In this document: positions 1 to 7,822 of the stretch, in pieces
Numbering within the stretch: position 1 is the stretch's first letter
How the letters are laid out: each line of letters begins with the position of its first letter
Assembly (NCBI GenBank): GCA_934661105.1
Contig: CAKUIV010000049.1
Coordinates: forward strand, 1 to 12,996
DNA from: an uncultured Ellagibacter sp.
Lineage (GTDB): Bacteria; Actinomycetota; Coriobacteriia; Coriobacteriales; Eggerthellaceae
DNA: 12,996 bases
Direction of reading: 5' to 3'
Made by a program: the position numbers and the translations under genes
The notes under the pieces: model-generated
Seen by the model: only the letters and a program-made list of their open reading frames with translations
Told to the model about the DNA's origin: nothing
Database searches by the model: none

Positions 1-1427
1 GAGTCCTTCACCTGGAAGAACACGCCCATGGAGCAGTTGGTCTGATCGTAGCCCATGGAGGTGATGATCTTGCCCTTAGCGACGAAGAGCTTCTCGACCG
101 TCGGGTCGACGCGGCACATCGTGATGGTCTGTCCGGCGTCCTCTTCGAACTTGTAGCGCAGCGTCGCGCCGAAGCCGGAACGAGCGAACGAGCGGATGGC
201 GTAGGGGCGGAAGGGCTCGTCGAAGGATTCCCAGCGGCGGTTCGGCACCGAGTGGAACGTCAGCACGACGTTGGGGATATCGCCGAGCTCTTCCATCTTC
301 TGATCGACATGCTCGGGCGTGAAGAAAAGCGCCTTCGGCAGCTGGGCGCGGACGCCATGGCGCACCGGGCTCGTGAAGCAGTTGCCCATGTAGGACGGGC
401 GACGGCCGATGGCCTGCAACATCAGCTTGGAGACGACAGCGCCCAGGTCGTACTCGCACGCGGACGGGATGCCCTGCTCGTTGTTGAGCGAGTGGTTCAA
501 GCACATCGTGAACTGCTTCTCGTTCAAGCGGCGCGTCGCGCACAGGTCGGGGCAAGGGGCGGTGAAGCAGTTGCACTCGTAGGCATCGAGGAACTTCTGG
601 ATGGTGTAGTTGGCCTCGACGGACTTCTTCACCATCTCGCGGGTCATCTCGCACTCGTCGGCGCCGTTGATGAGATCGTCGGTTTCCTTGTCGATGATCT
701 TCTCGTCTTCCTTGGTGAGGTTCAGGCCCTTGCGGCCCGGCGTGCAATGGTTCGTCATCGGGTCGTCGTAGCTCGTCTGATCGAGCAGCTCATGGGCGGA
801 GACGTAGCGGATGCGCGTGCCGAACTTCTCGGTGATCTTCTCCGGGTCGATGATGGAGTCGGGCGAGCTTACCGAAACGGTGCTCGTCATGCGCGTCGCG
901 GCGAGGATCTTCGAATCCTTCATGACCTTGCGGGCGCGCAGCACGGTCATGTACTCGGTGGCGTCTTCCCAATCCTCGAAGGAGTAGAACTCAAGGCCGC
1001 GGGAGAGGAACTCGGCCGACGTGATGGCCGATGCGCAGCAGGCTTGGGTGATGGCGCAGGGCTTGCCGACGCGCTGCGCGAACTCGAGCGCGAGGTCGTA
1101 GGGGCGGCTCGCGTAGCCGATGAAGTACAGGTCGACCTCTTCGCTCCCCTCGGCGAGCTTGTCGATCATCTCGTCTTTGGTGAGGAAGTTCTCGTCGCGC
1201 TCGACCTTGACGGGCTCGAGCAGGTTCACGACGTTCTCCGGCATTGCGGCCTGGAGCTGCGCGTACCAGCTCTTGAACTTCTCGGCGGCCATATGGAGGT
1301 CGAATTCCTTTTCCAGCTGAATGCCCTCGCCGAAACGGCACGGTCCTTCGAACACGTACTCGTGATACAGCGCCATGAAAATCGGCTTGACGTTAAGACG
1401 GATCTCCTCATGCTTCTTGATGGCCAT
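1..1427 (-). CDS. L-fucose/arabinose isomerase-fold protein, partial (C-terminus beyond left edge)
   Basis: 475 codons are open from ATG at 1427 to the window edge, with no stop, so the 3' end is missing. The start is preceded by a purine-rich ribosome site (GGGGAAGGAAATCACC). Residues 304-350 resemble the substrate/metal region of the L-fucose isomerase-like fold: GIPSACEYDLGAVVSKL, then GRRPSYMGN, as in FucI-type enzymes where this Asp (here D327) binds the metal. The N-terminal part (about 15-215) fits the Rossmann-like domains. Known members isomerise aldoses to ketoses in the cytoplasm, using Mn2+, but the similarity here is distant. The usual Glu-bearing segment before the Asp is replaced by a cysteine-rich stretch (C285, C287, C292, C296), so sugar isomerase activity is uncertain. 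The second catalytic His of FucI would lie outside the window. It follows the PucR-like gene on the same strand after 118 nt and could be controlled by it. Confidence 0.75.
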   Translation of the reverse strand, partial: MAIKKHEEIRLNVKPIFMALYHEYVFEGPCRFGEGIQLEKEFDLHMAAEKFKSWYAQLQAAMPENVVNLLEPVKVERDENFLTKDEMIDKLAEGSEEVDLYFIGYASRPYDLALEFAQRVGKPCAITQACCASAITSAEFLSRGLEFYSFEDWEDATEYMTVLRARKVMKDSKILAATRMTSTVSVSSPDSIIDPEKITEKFGTRIRYVSAHELLDQTSYDDPMTNHCTPGRKGLNLTKEDEKIIDKETDDLINGADECEMTREMVKKSVEANYTIQKFLDAYECNCFTAPCPDLCATRRLNEKQFTMCLNHSLNNEQGIPSACEYDLGAVVSKLMLQAIGRRPSYMGNCFTSPVRHGVRAQLPKALFFTPEHVDQKMEELGDIPNVVLTFHSVPNRRWESFDEPFRPYAIRSFARSGFGATLRYKFEEDAGQTITMCRVDPTVEKLFVAKGKIITSMGYDQTNCSMGVFFQVKD

Positions 1428-1545
1428 GGTGATTTCCTTCCCCTCTCTTTGGCAGGCTCCTCTTTTGCTGCCTGGCTGACGCCTTAGAGAGTACGGCGTG
1501 GGGAACCGGGAATCATGGGGCGCGATTCACCGTATTGGCGCGCAT
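1428..1545. other. Intergenic spacer between regulator and isomerase-like gene
   Basis: This 118-nt gap separates two genes of the same orientation. On the minus strand it holds the isomerase ribosome site and two short inverted repeats, ACGCC/GGCGT (1479-1499) and GGCAG/CTGCC (1451-1472). Neither is followed by a T run, so I do not call a terminator. I see no convincing -35/-10 pair. Read-through from the regulator is therefore possible, and the small hairpins could modulate it. Confidence 0.4.
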
Positions 1546-3138
1546 CTATTGTGCATCTTGCATAGACTCGGCATCGCTTAGACGGAACGCCAGCAGGAAA
1601 TCGAAGCGCAGATCAGGGTCGTTCGTGTCGATTCCATACTTCGATTCGATGCGGTCGATGCGATACTTCACGTTGTTGCGATGCATGTGGAGCTTCTCGG
1701 CGACCACGTTCGCACGGCGCTCATTGAGTAGGTATTCGTAGAGAAATTCGTAGTTGTCGGTGCCATGTGCAGCGTCGTCAGCCACGATCGACCTGATAAC
1801 CGTTCCCGCATACGTCGAGGTGAGAAGCGGCAGGTCAACCCCCGCCTTCTCGGCGATAAACGCTACCTGGTTACGGTCGAACGAGAAAATGCGCGTCCAG
1901 TTGCAGGGGATGGGAAGCATCTTCGCCTTCGACGTCATGACCTCGCCGAGGCGTGCGCTCACACGGGCCTGTCGATACGCCACGTTCGCCTGGGAAAGGC
2001 GCGTGAATTTCGAGCTGCGCCCACACACCAAGTCGCACTTTTCCATGAACTCGTTGATGCGCGATGAGATGGACTTGTGCCCTTTCGGACACGTCCCCGC
2101 TTCGCAGTGGAGCGCGCAGTGAGGATCGACGCAGTTGAAGCAGAGCACGACGATGCAGCCGCCGAGCATCACCACCTTCGCCGGCGCGACGAGCGTCGCC
2201 AAATCGGCGAGAATGCGCGAGACGGGGGAGTCGTTCGAGATAGGCACGGCGAAGAGGCAGAACCTCGCCTCGAACGGAATGCCCACGAGCTTGCTGCGCT
2301 CGCGAATGACGGAATCGCCGCCCATGCCGCCGAGAAACAGATCATGCAAAAACGTGTCGGTCGTATTGCCCGCTGGCTTGTCATCAGGGTATTCCCGCTT
2401 CGCTACGCGCTCGACCCGCCAGAGGAACATGCTGAAGACATCGTAGAGATAGTCGCATGGCGTAATCTCGTTGCACATCATCACGACGATGAGACCGAAG
2501 CTCACCTTCGTTTTGAACGACTTCACCACGGTGATGTACTTGCAGATGGAGTACGAGTCGTTGACGACGAACCCTTCCTCCTTCGCCCAGGGCTTGAAGC
2601 GTTTGTGCAGTTGGAACTTACGGATGTTTTCCTCGGTGTGATAACCGTGCTCGATCAACTCGACGGTGATCGGGTCGTCGCAGGGGGTGCCTTTGGTATA
2701 GGCCAGAAGCTTGAGCGCCGGATCGACGACCACGACGTTGTTCTTGAGCATGCGCTCGCTTACGTCGAGCAAATCCTGCAAGTCTCCCCCGCAGGCGAGC
2801 GCGGAATCCATGTCGCGTTCCCATGCTTCGTAGCGATAGCAGATGTCGAGAATCGCATTGAGAACCTGGAGGGTCCCTTCTCCTCCCGTGACGGAAAGGG
2901 ACGCCGTCGGGTCGGGCTTCGATGCATGCGAGTCGACGAAGACCGCGGCAAGTCCGCGGTCTTCTATGCTGGCGCATTCGTCATGTGTCGAGCAGACATG
3001 CAGGACATCTTTGCCGGAAACCGACGATTCCCCCAGGTAGAGACGTGCGCTTTCAAACCGTTGGTCCGTAGCGCGCCCAATGGAAATCTCACCCATACCG
3101 GCAAGCTCATGTTGCAAGATGCTGAACGTTACTCCCAT
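1546..3138 (-). CDS. PucR/CdaR-type transcriptional regulator with cysteine-rich insert
   Basis: 530 aa, starting at ATG 3138. An upstream in-frame ATG at 3258 is rejected because it lies inside the neighbouring gene and its translation is compositionally unlike the rest. The C-terminus (about 463-520) is a clear PucR-type helix-turn-helix, with YEYLLNERRANVVAEKL followed by HMHRNNVKYRIDRI. In this family it lies at the extreme C-terminus and recognises promoters of catabolic or transport genes. The region about 90-245 looks like a sensory domain, and 260-460 like the GGDEF-like middle domain of CdaR proteins. Unusually, residues 328-350 carry six cysteines (C328, C333, C336, C341, C345, C350) with a CxxC and nearby histidines, followed by C368 and C372. 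This could be a metal or iron-sulfur site, which is inference. It lies 19 nt after the DUF3343 gene, so it is probably in the yedF operon. The target genes are unknown. The isomerase-like gene and the selenium genes are the obvious candidates. Confidence 0.85.
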   Translation of the reverse strand: MGVTFSILQHELAGMGEISIGRATDQRFESARLYLGESSVSGKDVLHVCSTHDECASIEDRGLAAVFVDSHASKPDPTASLSVTGGEGTLQVLNAILDICYRYEAWERDMDSALACGGDLQDLLDVSERMLKNNVVVVDPALKLLAYTKGTPCDDPITVELIEHGYHTEENIRKFQLHKRFKPWAKEEGFVVNDSYSICKYITVVKSFKTKVSFGLIVVMMCNEITPCDYLYDVFSMFLWRVERVAKREYPDDKPAGNTTDTFLHDLFLGGMGGDSVIRERSKLVGIPFEARFCLFAVPISNDSPVSRILADLATLVAPAKVVMLGGCIVVLCFNCVDPHCALHCEAGTCPKGHKSISSRINEFMEKCDLVCGRSSKFTRLSQANVAYRQARVSARLGEVMTSKAKMLPIPCNWTRIFSFDRNQVAFIAEKAGVDLPLLTSTYAGTVIRSIVADDAAHGTDNYEFLYEYLLNERRANVVAEKLHMHRNNVKYRIDRIESKYGIDTNDPDLRFDFLLAFRLSDAESMQDAQ

Positions 3139-3157
3139 GATCGCCCTCGTTATTGCG

Positions 3158-3436
3158 TTAGCGCGAAATCTTCTTGTACCCCTGCGCGTCATAAAGCGCC
3201 GCGCATCGCAGGGCGTCGGCCGGCACCGCTTCCTCAACGAAGGCGAGCGCCGCCGCACCGTCGAGCTCCTTGAACTTCAGCGACATGCCGCACCCGGCGC
3301 TGATTTCCCGCGGAGTGGGAATGAGCGCGAACGAGCGGCCCGCCTTCGAAAACGCCGACTGCGCAGCCATCGCCGCATGCGTCGATTCGAAGGCCAAAAC
3401 GAACGGTCGCTCGCCTTCCGTCTGCGAATCTCCCAT
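3158..3436 (-). CDS. DUF3343 / putative Se-S carrier-like protein
   Basis: 92 aa, starting at ATG 3436. The A of this ATG is the last base of the yedF stop codon (TAATG), which points to translational coupling, so the longer reading frame back to 3553 is rejected. The sequence begins MGDSQTEGERPFVLAFEST and has the DUF3343 pattern. An FVLAF beta strand is followed by a helix (HAAMAAQSAFSKAG), then ALIPTPREISAGCGMSLKF, with the conserved Pro-Thr-Pro-Arg and the Gly-Cys-Gly motif (C62), and an acidic helix. Members are small cytoplasmic proteins repeatedly found beside YedF and SelD, and proposed to carry activated sulfur or selenium on the cysteine. The biochemical role is not established. The position directly after yedF supports a joint role in selenium handling. 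Confidence 0.82.
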   Translation of the reverse strand: MGDSQTEGERPFVLAFESTHAAMAAQSAFSKAGRSFALIPTPREISAGCGMSLKFKELDGAAALAFVEEAVPADALRCAALYDAQGYKKISR

Positions 3437-4044
3437 TAGAGCGTGATGGTCTTCGACGCCTCGCGCATGCGCTCGAGGATGTCGTACATGTTGGAAACCT
3501 CGCCTGCGGCAAGTTGGTCGGTGATGCCGAAGAAGTTCAGGCACGTGCCGCATACGAGCACTTCGGTGCCCTGCTCCTCGAGTTTCTTCACCGCTTCGAT
3601 AACCTGCTCCTCACCCGGCGCGACCAGTTTCACGCCCGCATTCATGAATAGAAGCGACGCCGGCGGGTCGCCCGCCTCGGAAAGCGTGTAGAGCGCCATC
3701 TTCATGAGGTTGCGCCCGAGCTCCACGTCGCCGTCGCCGACGAAGTCCTTGCCGACGAACACCGCGTAGCCGCAACCGCCCGTGGTCGAGCAAGCGCTTC
3801 CCGCTTCGGGAATCGCAACCGGCGCTTCCGTGCCATCGCCCTCGCCGAACGTGATCAGCCAGCCTCCCTCGATCTTGTCGATCGACGTGGCCATGCCCTT
3901 CTTCTTGCCGAGACGCGTGAGGTTCTTCACAGCCGTTTCGTTGTCGACCTGGATCGCAAGCTCTGTCGCACCTGCGTCGAGCTCCTTCTTCGCCATGACC
4001 AAGGGCATGGGGCATTGCTTGCCGAAACCGTCGAGAATCTTCAT
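3436..4044 (-). CDS. yedF: Selenium metabolism protein YedF (TusA/SirA-like plus DsrE-like domains)
   Basis: 202 aa with ATG at 4044. In-frame ATGs at 4050 and 4062 exist, but only 4044 has correct spacing (6 nt) from the GGAAAGG ribosome site at 4051-4057. Residues 1-72 form a TusA/SirA-like domain with the signature cysteine in KQCPMPLVMAKKEL (CPxP motif, C11). Residues about 95-195 form a DsrE/F-like domain with AVFVGKDFVGDGDVELG and a cysteine pair in VLVCGTCLNFFGI. This two-domain layout and length match the YedF family associated with selenium use, thought to transfer or store sulfur/selenium as a persulfide or perselenide. It is the first gene of the minus-strand operon, divergent from selA, and overlaps the DUF3343 start by one base. 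Both domains keep ordinary cysteine codons, not TGA. Confidence 0.9.
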   Translation of the reverse strand: MKILDGFGKQCPMPLVMAKKELDAGATELAIQVDNETAVKNLTRLGKKKGMATSIDKIEGGWLITFGEGDGTEAPVAIPEAGSACSTTGGCGYAVFVGKDFVGDGDVELGRNLMKMALYTLSEAGDPPASLLFMNAGVKLVAPGEEQVIEAVKKLEEQGTEVLVCGTCLNFFGITDQLAAGEVSNMYDILERMREASKTITL

Positions 4045-4091
4045 CTTCATCCTTTCCCGCATGCGCTCGTCCGAGCGCGATGAGCCGTCGA

Positions 4092-4107
4092 TGTTTCACG
4101 TGAAACA
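4092..4107. other. parS site 1 (ParB-binding palindrome)
   Basis: This is a perfect copy of the 16-bp bacterial parS consensus TGTTTCACGTGAAACA. The dyad extends to 22 bp (4089-4110) with flanks CGA and TCG. It lies in the inferred 5' leader of the yedF operon, between the minus-strand -10 and the yedF start. In the ParABS system, ParB-CTP loads on such sites and spreads, building the partition complex near the origin. Confidence 0.93.
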
Positions 4108-4179
4108 TCGCTTTCGCGAGACTGCAGAAAAGACGCGCGGAGGCAGAAGCGCGCATCTCAAGGTCGCTTTCCATGCGCG

Positions 4180-4188
4180 AGTATAGCA
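4180..4188 (-). promoter_or_regulatory. Candidate extended -10 promoter of the yedF operon
   Basis: On the minus strand the bases read TGCTATACT, an extended -10 (TGN plus TATACT). No good -35 is seen 17 bp upstream, as is allowed for extended -10 promoters. Transcription from here would begin near 4173 and include parS site 1 in a leader of about 130 nt. Called by eye only. Confidence 0.45.
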
Positions 4189-4265
4189 TTTCACCGCCGC
4201 ATCGTTCCCTTTGACGAAACAAGCGGGCGCCTTCGCGCAGGCAAGGCCGCAACCCCGAGAACGAC

Positions 4266-4274
4266 TGATACAAT
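4266..4274 (+). promoter_or_regulatory. Candidate extended -10 promoter of selAB
   Basis: The bases TGATACAAT form an extended -10 (TGN plus TACAAT) 41 bp before the selA start. The predicted transcript would have a leader of about 35 nt with ribosome site AAAGG six bases before the ATG. The -35 position is not consensus. A TTGACG at 4211 is too far away to pair with it. Confidence 0.42.
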
Positions 4275-4315
4275 CGGAGCAACATTTGGTTTCTTATCCA
4301 AGTGAAAGGCTTTCC

Positions 4316-5764
4316 ATGGTTTCTCATGCTTCCCAGGAACTACTCAGATCCCTCCCGCAAGTCGAGGAGGTCCTTCACGACACCGTGCTCGCAGCGTTAG
4401 CCGAGAACGTGCCCCGCGACCTTATCGCCGACGCGGTGCGCGCAAGCGTCGACAACGCCCGTCAACGCATTCTCGCAGGCCTTGAAGCCGATACCGGCAT
4501 CAGCGAGATCGCACGCAATGCGCGAGTGCGGCTGCTTTCCCTTAACCGCCCATCGCTTCGACGTGTCGTGAACGCAAGCGGCGTGATCATCCACACGAAT
4601 CTCGGCCGCAGCGTGCTTGCGCCTGCCGCCGTGAAAGCGGTGAACGACGTCGCAACCGGCTATTCCACGCTTGAGTACGACACCGACGCGATGGCTCGCG
4701 GGTCGCGTCATTCCCATTGCGAGCAACTGATCTGCACGCTCACCGGCGCCGAAGCCGCTATTGCCGTGAACAACAACGCAGCAGCCGTGATGATGGTGCT
4801 CTCCGAGTTCGCAGCAGGGCACGAAGCGATCGTGTCGCGCGGCGAGCTCGTGGAAATCGGCGGCTCGTTCCGCATTCCCGACATCATGGCGCAATCGCAC
4901 GCCACCATGGTCGAGGTCGGCGCGACCAACAAGACGCACGTTTCCGATTACGCCCGCGCGCTTAACGGCGACACGGCCATGCTTTTAAAGGTGCACCCAT
5001 CGAACTATCGGATGATCGGGTTCACCGAAAGCGTCAGCGTCTCCGACCTGCGCGAACTCGCCGACGAAGAAAACGCCGCGCGTGAAGAGGGAACATCTCC
5101 CGTGCTTGTGTACGAGGATCAGGGGTCGGGCGCGTTCCTGCGCCTTTCATGCTTCGGCGACTACGCCGAGCCGACCGTCGCCGAATCCGTCAAGGCAGGT
5201 TGCGACCTCGTATCGTTTTCCGGCGACAAACTGCTCGGAGGTCCGCAGGCGGGCATCATCGTCGGCTCGAAGCCGCTGATCGACCGCCTGAAGAAGAACC
5301 CGCTCGCCCGCGCACTCCGCCTCGACAAGATGACGCTCGCCGCCCTCGAGGCAACGCTTCGCCTGTACCTCAACCCCGAAAACGCGCTCGAGGAAATCCC
5401 GACGCTGCGCATGCTCACCGAAACGGGTGAGCACGTTCGGGTGCGCGCCGAGAAGCTGCTCGAAGCCATCAAGACCGCGATCCCCCAAGATGCAGCCGAG
5501 CTTTCTCTCGTCGACGAGATTTCCCGCGCCGGCGGGGGAGCGCTTCCCATGTGCGATATCCCGACCTGCTGCGTTCAGGTGGCATTCCTCAAGGGCGACG
5601 CGCTTAGCTGCGACCGTCACCTCGTTTCCGAGCGCATGCTTCCCGTTGTGGGACGTTTGAAGAAGGAAACGCTCCTGTTCGACGCACGCACCGTACTCGA
5701 CGAAGGAGAGATGCAGGAAATCGCCCGCGCTCTCGGTGAATACTTCAAGGAGGTGGCGCGATGA
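4316..5764 (+). CDS. selA: L-seryl-tRNA(Sec) selenium transferase SelA
   Basis: 482 aa, starting at ATG 4316 with AAAGG six bases upstream. The longer frame from 4211 is rejected because it runs through the promoter and lacks family similarity. SelA is a PLP enzyme that converts Ser-tRNA(Sec) to Sec-tRNA(Sec) with selenophosphate, as a large homo-oligomer in the cytoplasm. The N-terminal helical domain (about 1-75) matches the tRNA-binding region. It is followed by RRVVNASGVIIHTNLGRSVL (82-101), the hallmark of SelA, and RGSRHSHCEQL (128-138). The PLP lysine is K305 in SFSGDKLLGGPQAGIIVG, preceded by the VYEDQGSG segment (265-272). The length fits the family. The stop overlaps the selB start (ATGA), so the two are translationally coupled. 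selC and selD must lie elsewhere. The gene ends with UGA, which is also the selenocysteine codon, but read-through is not suggested. Confidence 0.96.
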   Translation: MVSHASQELLRSLPQVEEVLHDTVLAALAENVPRDLIADAVRASVDNARQRILAGLEADTGISEIARNARVRLLSLNRPSLRRVVNASGVIIHTNLGRSVLAPAAVKAVNDVATGYSTLEYDTDAMARGSRHSHCEQLICTLTGAEAAIAVNNNAAAVMMVLSEFAAGHEAIVSRGELVEIGGSFRIPDIMAQSHATMVEVGATNKTHVSDYARALNGDTAMLLKVHPSNYRMIGFTESVSVSDLRELADEENAAREEGTSPVLVYEDQGSGAFLRLSCFGDYAEPTVAESVKAGCDLVSFSGDKLLGGPQAGIIVGSKPLIDRLKKNPLARALRLDKMTLAALEATLRLYLNPENALEEIPTLRMLTETGEHVRVRAEKLLEAIKTAIPQDAAELSLVDEISRAGGGALPMCDIPTCCVQVAFLKGDALSCDRHLVSERMLPVVGRLKKETLLFDARTVLDEGEMQEIARALGEYFKEVAR

Positions 5765-7695
5765 GCACCGCAGATCTTGTTCTCGGAACCGCAGGGCACA
5801 TCGATCACGGCAAATCGTCGCTCGTGATGGCGCTTACCGGAACCGATCCCGACCGCTTGGCCGAGGAGAAGCAGCGCGGCATCACGATCGAGCTCGGTTT
5901 CGCCCGCTTGCCGCTTCCCGACGGAACCACGCTCGGAGTCGTCGATGTTCCGGGACACGAACGTTTCGTCAAGCAGATGATCGCCGGGTCGACCGGCATC
6001 GACCTTGCGCTTCTCTGCATCGCCGCAGACGACGGCATCATGCCGCAAACAACCGAGCATCTTGCGGTGCTCGAGTTGCTTCATATCCCCACTTTGGTGG
6101 TAGCTTTAACGAAAATCGACCTTGTCGACGACGAATGGGTCGCCTTCATGGCAGACGAAGTCCGCAGCCGCCTGGCCGATGGGCCGTATCGCAACGCCGA
6201 GATCATCCCCGTCTCAAGTCGAACCGGTGAAGGGCTCGATGCCCTGAAAGAAGCGCTGTCCCGCGCAGCCCGCGTGACGACACGCGCAAAGGCGAGCTCG
6301 ACGGCGCGCCTGCCAATCGACCGCGTATTCACCATCAAGGGCGCCGGAACCGTGGTGACCGGCACGCTTTGGAGCGGCACGATCTCCGTAGGCGACGAAC
6401 TCGAAGTGCTACCCGAAGGCACGCTTTCCCGTGTACGAAGTATCCAGATACACGGCGATGCCGTTGAAACTGCGCGCGAAGGGCATCGCGTCGCCCTTAA
6501 TTTGAACGGCCTCTCCATTGACGACGTGCGTCCCGGCGACTTCCTTGCAACGCCCCACACGGTCGAAGCGACCGATCGCTTCGACGCCGACCTTACTTAT
6601 CTCGGTGTTCCAGGATCTGACAAGCCGCTTGAAAGCGGCACAAGAGTCCATGTGTCCCACGGAACGCGCGAGATCACCGGGCGCGTGCTTCTCATGGGCG
6701 ATGCTTCCTCTCTCGCAACGGGGCAGCGAGCCTATGTTCAAATCCGCCTCGACGAAGCGCTTCCCGTATCCTGGGAAGATCATTTCATCATCCGGTCCTA
6801 CTCTCCCGTGCACGTAGTCGGCGGGGGAGTTGTCTTGCGAGCGCATCCCAAGCGATCGACTTCGCTCGATACCGTAAAATCCGCTCTACTCGACGCACTG
6901 CGAGAAAACGACGCGATCGGGGCGGCAACGGCGGCTTTCGATCTTGAGAAGGCGCCCATCACCGCACACGAGCTTGCACTTCATACCGGATGCACCGAGC
7001 GGGAAGCGCTCGCAGCGCTTGACGGGCTCTCCAAGCAACGAAAGGCGGTGTCGCTCGGCAACAGCACCCCTGGTTCCGACCCTTACTACACCACCGCTCG
7101 TTATCTCCAAAAGATGCGCTCCTCAATTGAGAATAATTTGCTCGCGTTCCATAACGAGAATCCCACCTCAACGGGAATCTCGAAAGAAGCGCTTCGCAAG
7201 GTCGTTGCACCGCGAATCGATGCAGCATGCTTCGATTCGCTCCTTACCGACGCGGTAACCCATGGGAAGGCCGTCACCCACGCAGGGGAAGTAAGCCATC
7301 CCCAAGCCGGTGCTGGAGCGCAAGCGAAAGAGCAGGAGGCAGCGGCAACCTTGCTTTCCGCCTTGACTGAAGCCGGGACGAATCCCCCGAGCCTTGCAGA
7401 CCTGTTTGTCTCATGCTCGATCGACCCTGCCTTGGGACGAAAAGCTATAGGATCGCTTGAGAAAGCCGGCACCGCCCAACGCATCACCAAAGAGCTGTGT
7501 TTCGCTCAACCAGCGATCGACCGCTTCGCGTCTGCTGTTCGTTCGTATCTTGAAGAGCATGGTGAAGCAAGCGCCGCAGAGCTGAAGGATGCGATGCAGA
7601 CGAGCAGGAAATACGCCATCCCTCTTCTTGAATATTTCGACGACAAGGGAATCACGCGGCGAAGCGGCGATGTCCGCGTGCTGACGCGAGGATAG
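5761..7695 (+). CDS. selB: Selenocysteine-specific elongation factor SelB
   Basis: 644 aa, with its ATG overlapping the selA TGA. SelB replaces EF-Tu for Sec-tRNA(Sec) and delivers it to ribosomes at UGA codons followed by a SECIS hairpin. The GTPase domain shows G1 AGHIDHGKSS (11-20), the switch I segment RGITIELGFA (39-48), G3 DVPGHERF (62-69), G4 TKID (117-120) and G5 SSRTGEG (152-158). The EF-Tu-like beta domains follow, including FTIKGAGTVVTGTLWSG (about 190-206). The remaining 270 or so residues are the winged-helix domains that bind SECIS. The C-terminal one includes SRKYAIPLLEYFDDKGITRR, the typical SelB ending. The full-length family is about 600-650 aa, so it appears intact. It is the last gene of the selAB unit and is followed by parS site 2 and a strong hairpin. 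Confidence 0.96.
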   Translation: MSTADLVLGTAGHIDHGKSSLVMALTGTDPDRLAEEKQRGITIELGFARLPLPDGTTLGVVDVPGHERFVKQMIAGSTGIDLALLCIAADDGIMPQTTEHLAVLELLHIPTLVVALTKIDLVDDEWVAFMADEVRSRLADGPYRNAEIIPVSSRTGEGLDALKEALSRAARVTTRAKASSTARLPIDRVFTIKGAGTVVTGTLWSGTISVGDELEVLPEGTLSRVRSIQIHGDAVETAREGHRVALNLNGLSIDDVRPGDFLATPHTVEATDRFDADLTYLGVPGSDKPLESGTRVHVSHGTREITGRVLLMGDASSLATGQRAYVQIRLDEALPVSWEDHFIIRSYSPVHVVGGGVVLRAHPKRSTSLDTVKSALLDALRENDAIGAATAAFDLEKAPITAHELALHTGCTEREALAALDGLSKQRKAVSLGNSTPGSDPYYTTARYLQKMRSSIENNLLAFHNENPTSTGISKEALRKVVAPRIDAACFDSLLTDAVTHGKAVTHAGEVSHPQAGAGAQAKEQEAAATLLSALTEAGTNPPSLADLFVSCSIDPALGRKAIGSLEKAGTAQRITKELCFAQPAIDRFASAVRSYLEEHGEASAAELKDAMQTSRKYAIPLLEYFDDKGITRRSGDVRVLTRG

Positions 7696-7732
7696 CGCAG
7701 CATACCGCGTTTACGTTTCACACCGTTCCCGA

Positions 7733-7748
7733 TGTTTCACGTGAAACA
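7733..7748. other. parS site 2 (ParB-binding palindrome)
   Basis: Second perfect TGTTTCACGTGAAACA. The dyad extends to 26 bp (7728-7753, flanks CCCGA and TCGGG). The central 22 bp are identical to site 1. It lies 38 bp after the selB stop, upstream of the terminator hairpin, in the gap between convergent genes. Confidence 0.93.
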
Positions 7749-7763
7749 TCGGGGTGAAAACCA

Positions 7764-7797
7764 ACGGGCCCGCTTGGAAGAATCCAAGCGGGCCCGT
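7764..7797. terminator. Bidirectional intrinsic terminator between selB and the headless LysR gene
   Basis: A perfect 15-bp GC-rich stem (ACGGGCCCGCTTGGA and its complement) encloses a 4-nt loop, AGAA. Read on the minus strand it is followed by TGGTTTTC, giving a short T run for the convergent minus-strand unit. On the plus strand the tail is GTAACATC, without a T run, so termination of selB by this hairpin is less certain. The position between two convergent genes supports the call. Confidence 0.75.
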
Positions 7798-7822
7798 GTA
7801 ACATCAAGCTGCGGCGTTCAAT

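Larger units (their letters stand above)
4045..4315. promoter_or_regulatory. Divergent regulatory region yedF/selA
   Basis: This is the largest gap in the window (271 nt). It contains the yedF ribosome site, a parS palindrome at 4092-4107, a minus-strand extended -10 near 4180-4188, and a plus-strand extended -10 at 4266-4274 ahead of selA. No tRNA-like fold or T-loop motif was found, so selC is not hidden here. The two promoter candidates point away from each other and are about 80 bp apart, leaving room for a shared operator. Confidence 0.6.

Noticed and set aside
252..1487. 411-codon open frame on the plus strand
   Set aside because: It is antisense to the isomerase-like gene, which has recognisable fold motifs and a good ribosome site. 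The plus-strand product is a low-complexity Leu/Ala/Arg/Val mirror typical of GC-rich shadow frames.
1451..1499. Two short inverted repeats between the regulator and isomerase genes as a terminator
   Set aside because: The stems are about 5 bp with loops of 11-12 nt and no T run follows on either strand.
2077..3273. 398-codon open frame on the plus strand
   Set aside because: It is antisense to the PucR-type regulator, with shadow-like composition and no recognisable domain.
4045..4315. Possible tRNA-Sec gene (selC) next to selA
   Set aside because: I found no T-loop motif, CCA end or long acceptor/variable arm on either strand.
3611..4327. 238-codon minus-strand frame overlapping yedF
   Set aside because: It is an out-of-frame translation of yedF. 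Its upstream part reads through the promoter region and parS, giving the telltale MFHVKH peptide.
5762..5764. UGA at the end of selA as a selenocysteine codon
   Set aside because: The protein is complete at the family length, and the ATGA overlap with selB explains the stop. I saw no SECIS-like hairpin just downstream.
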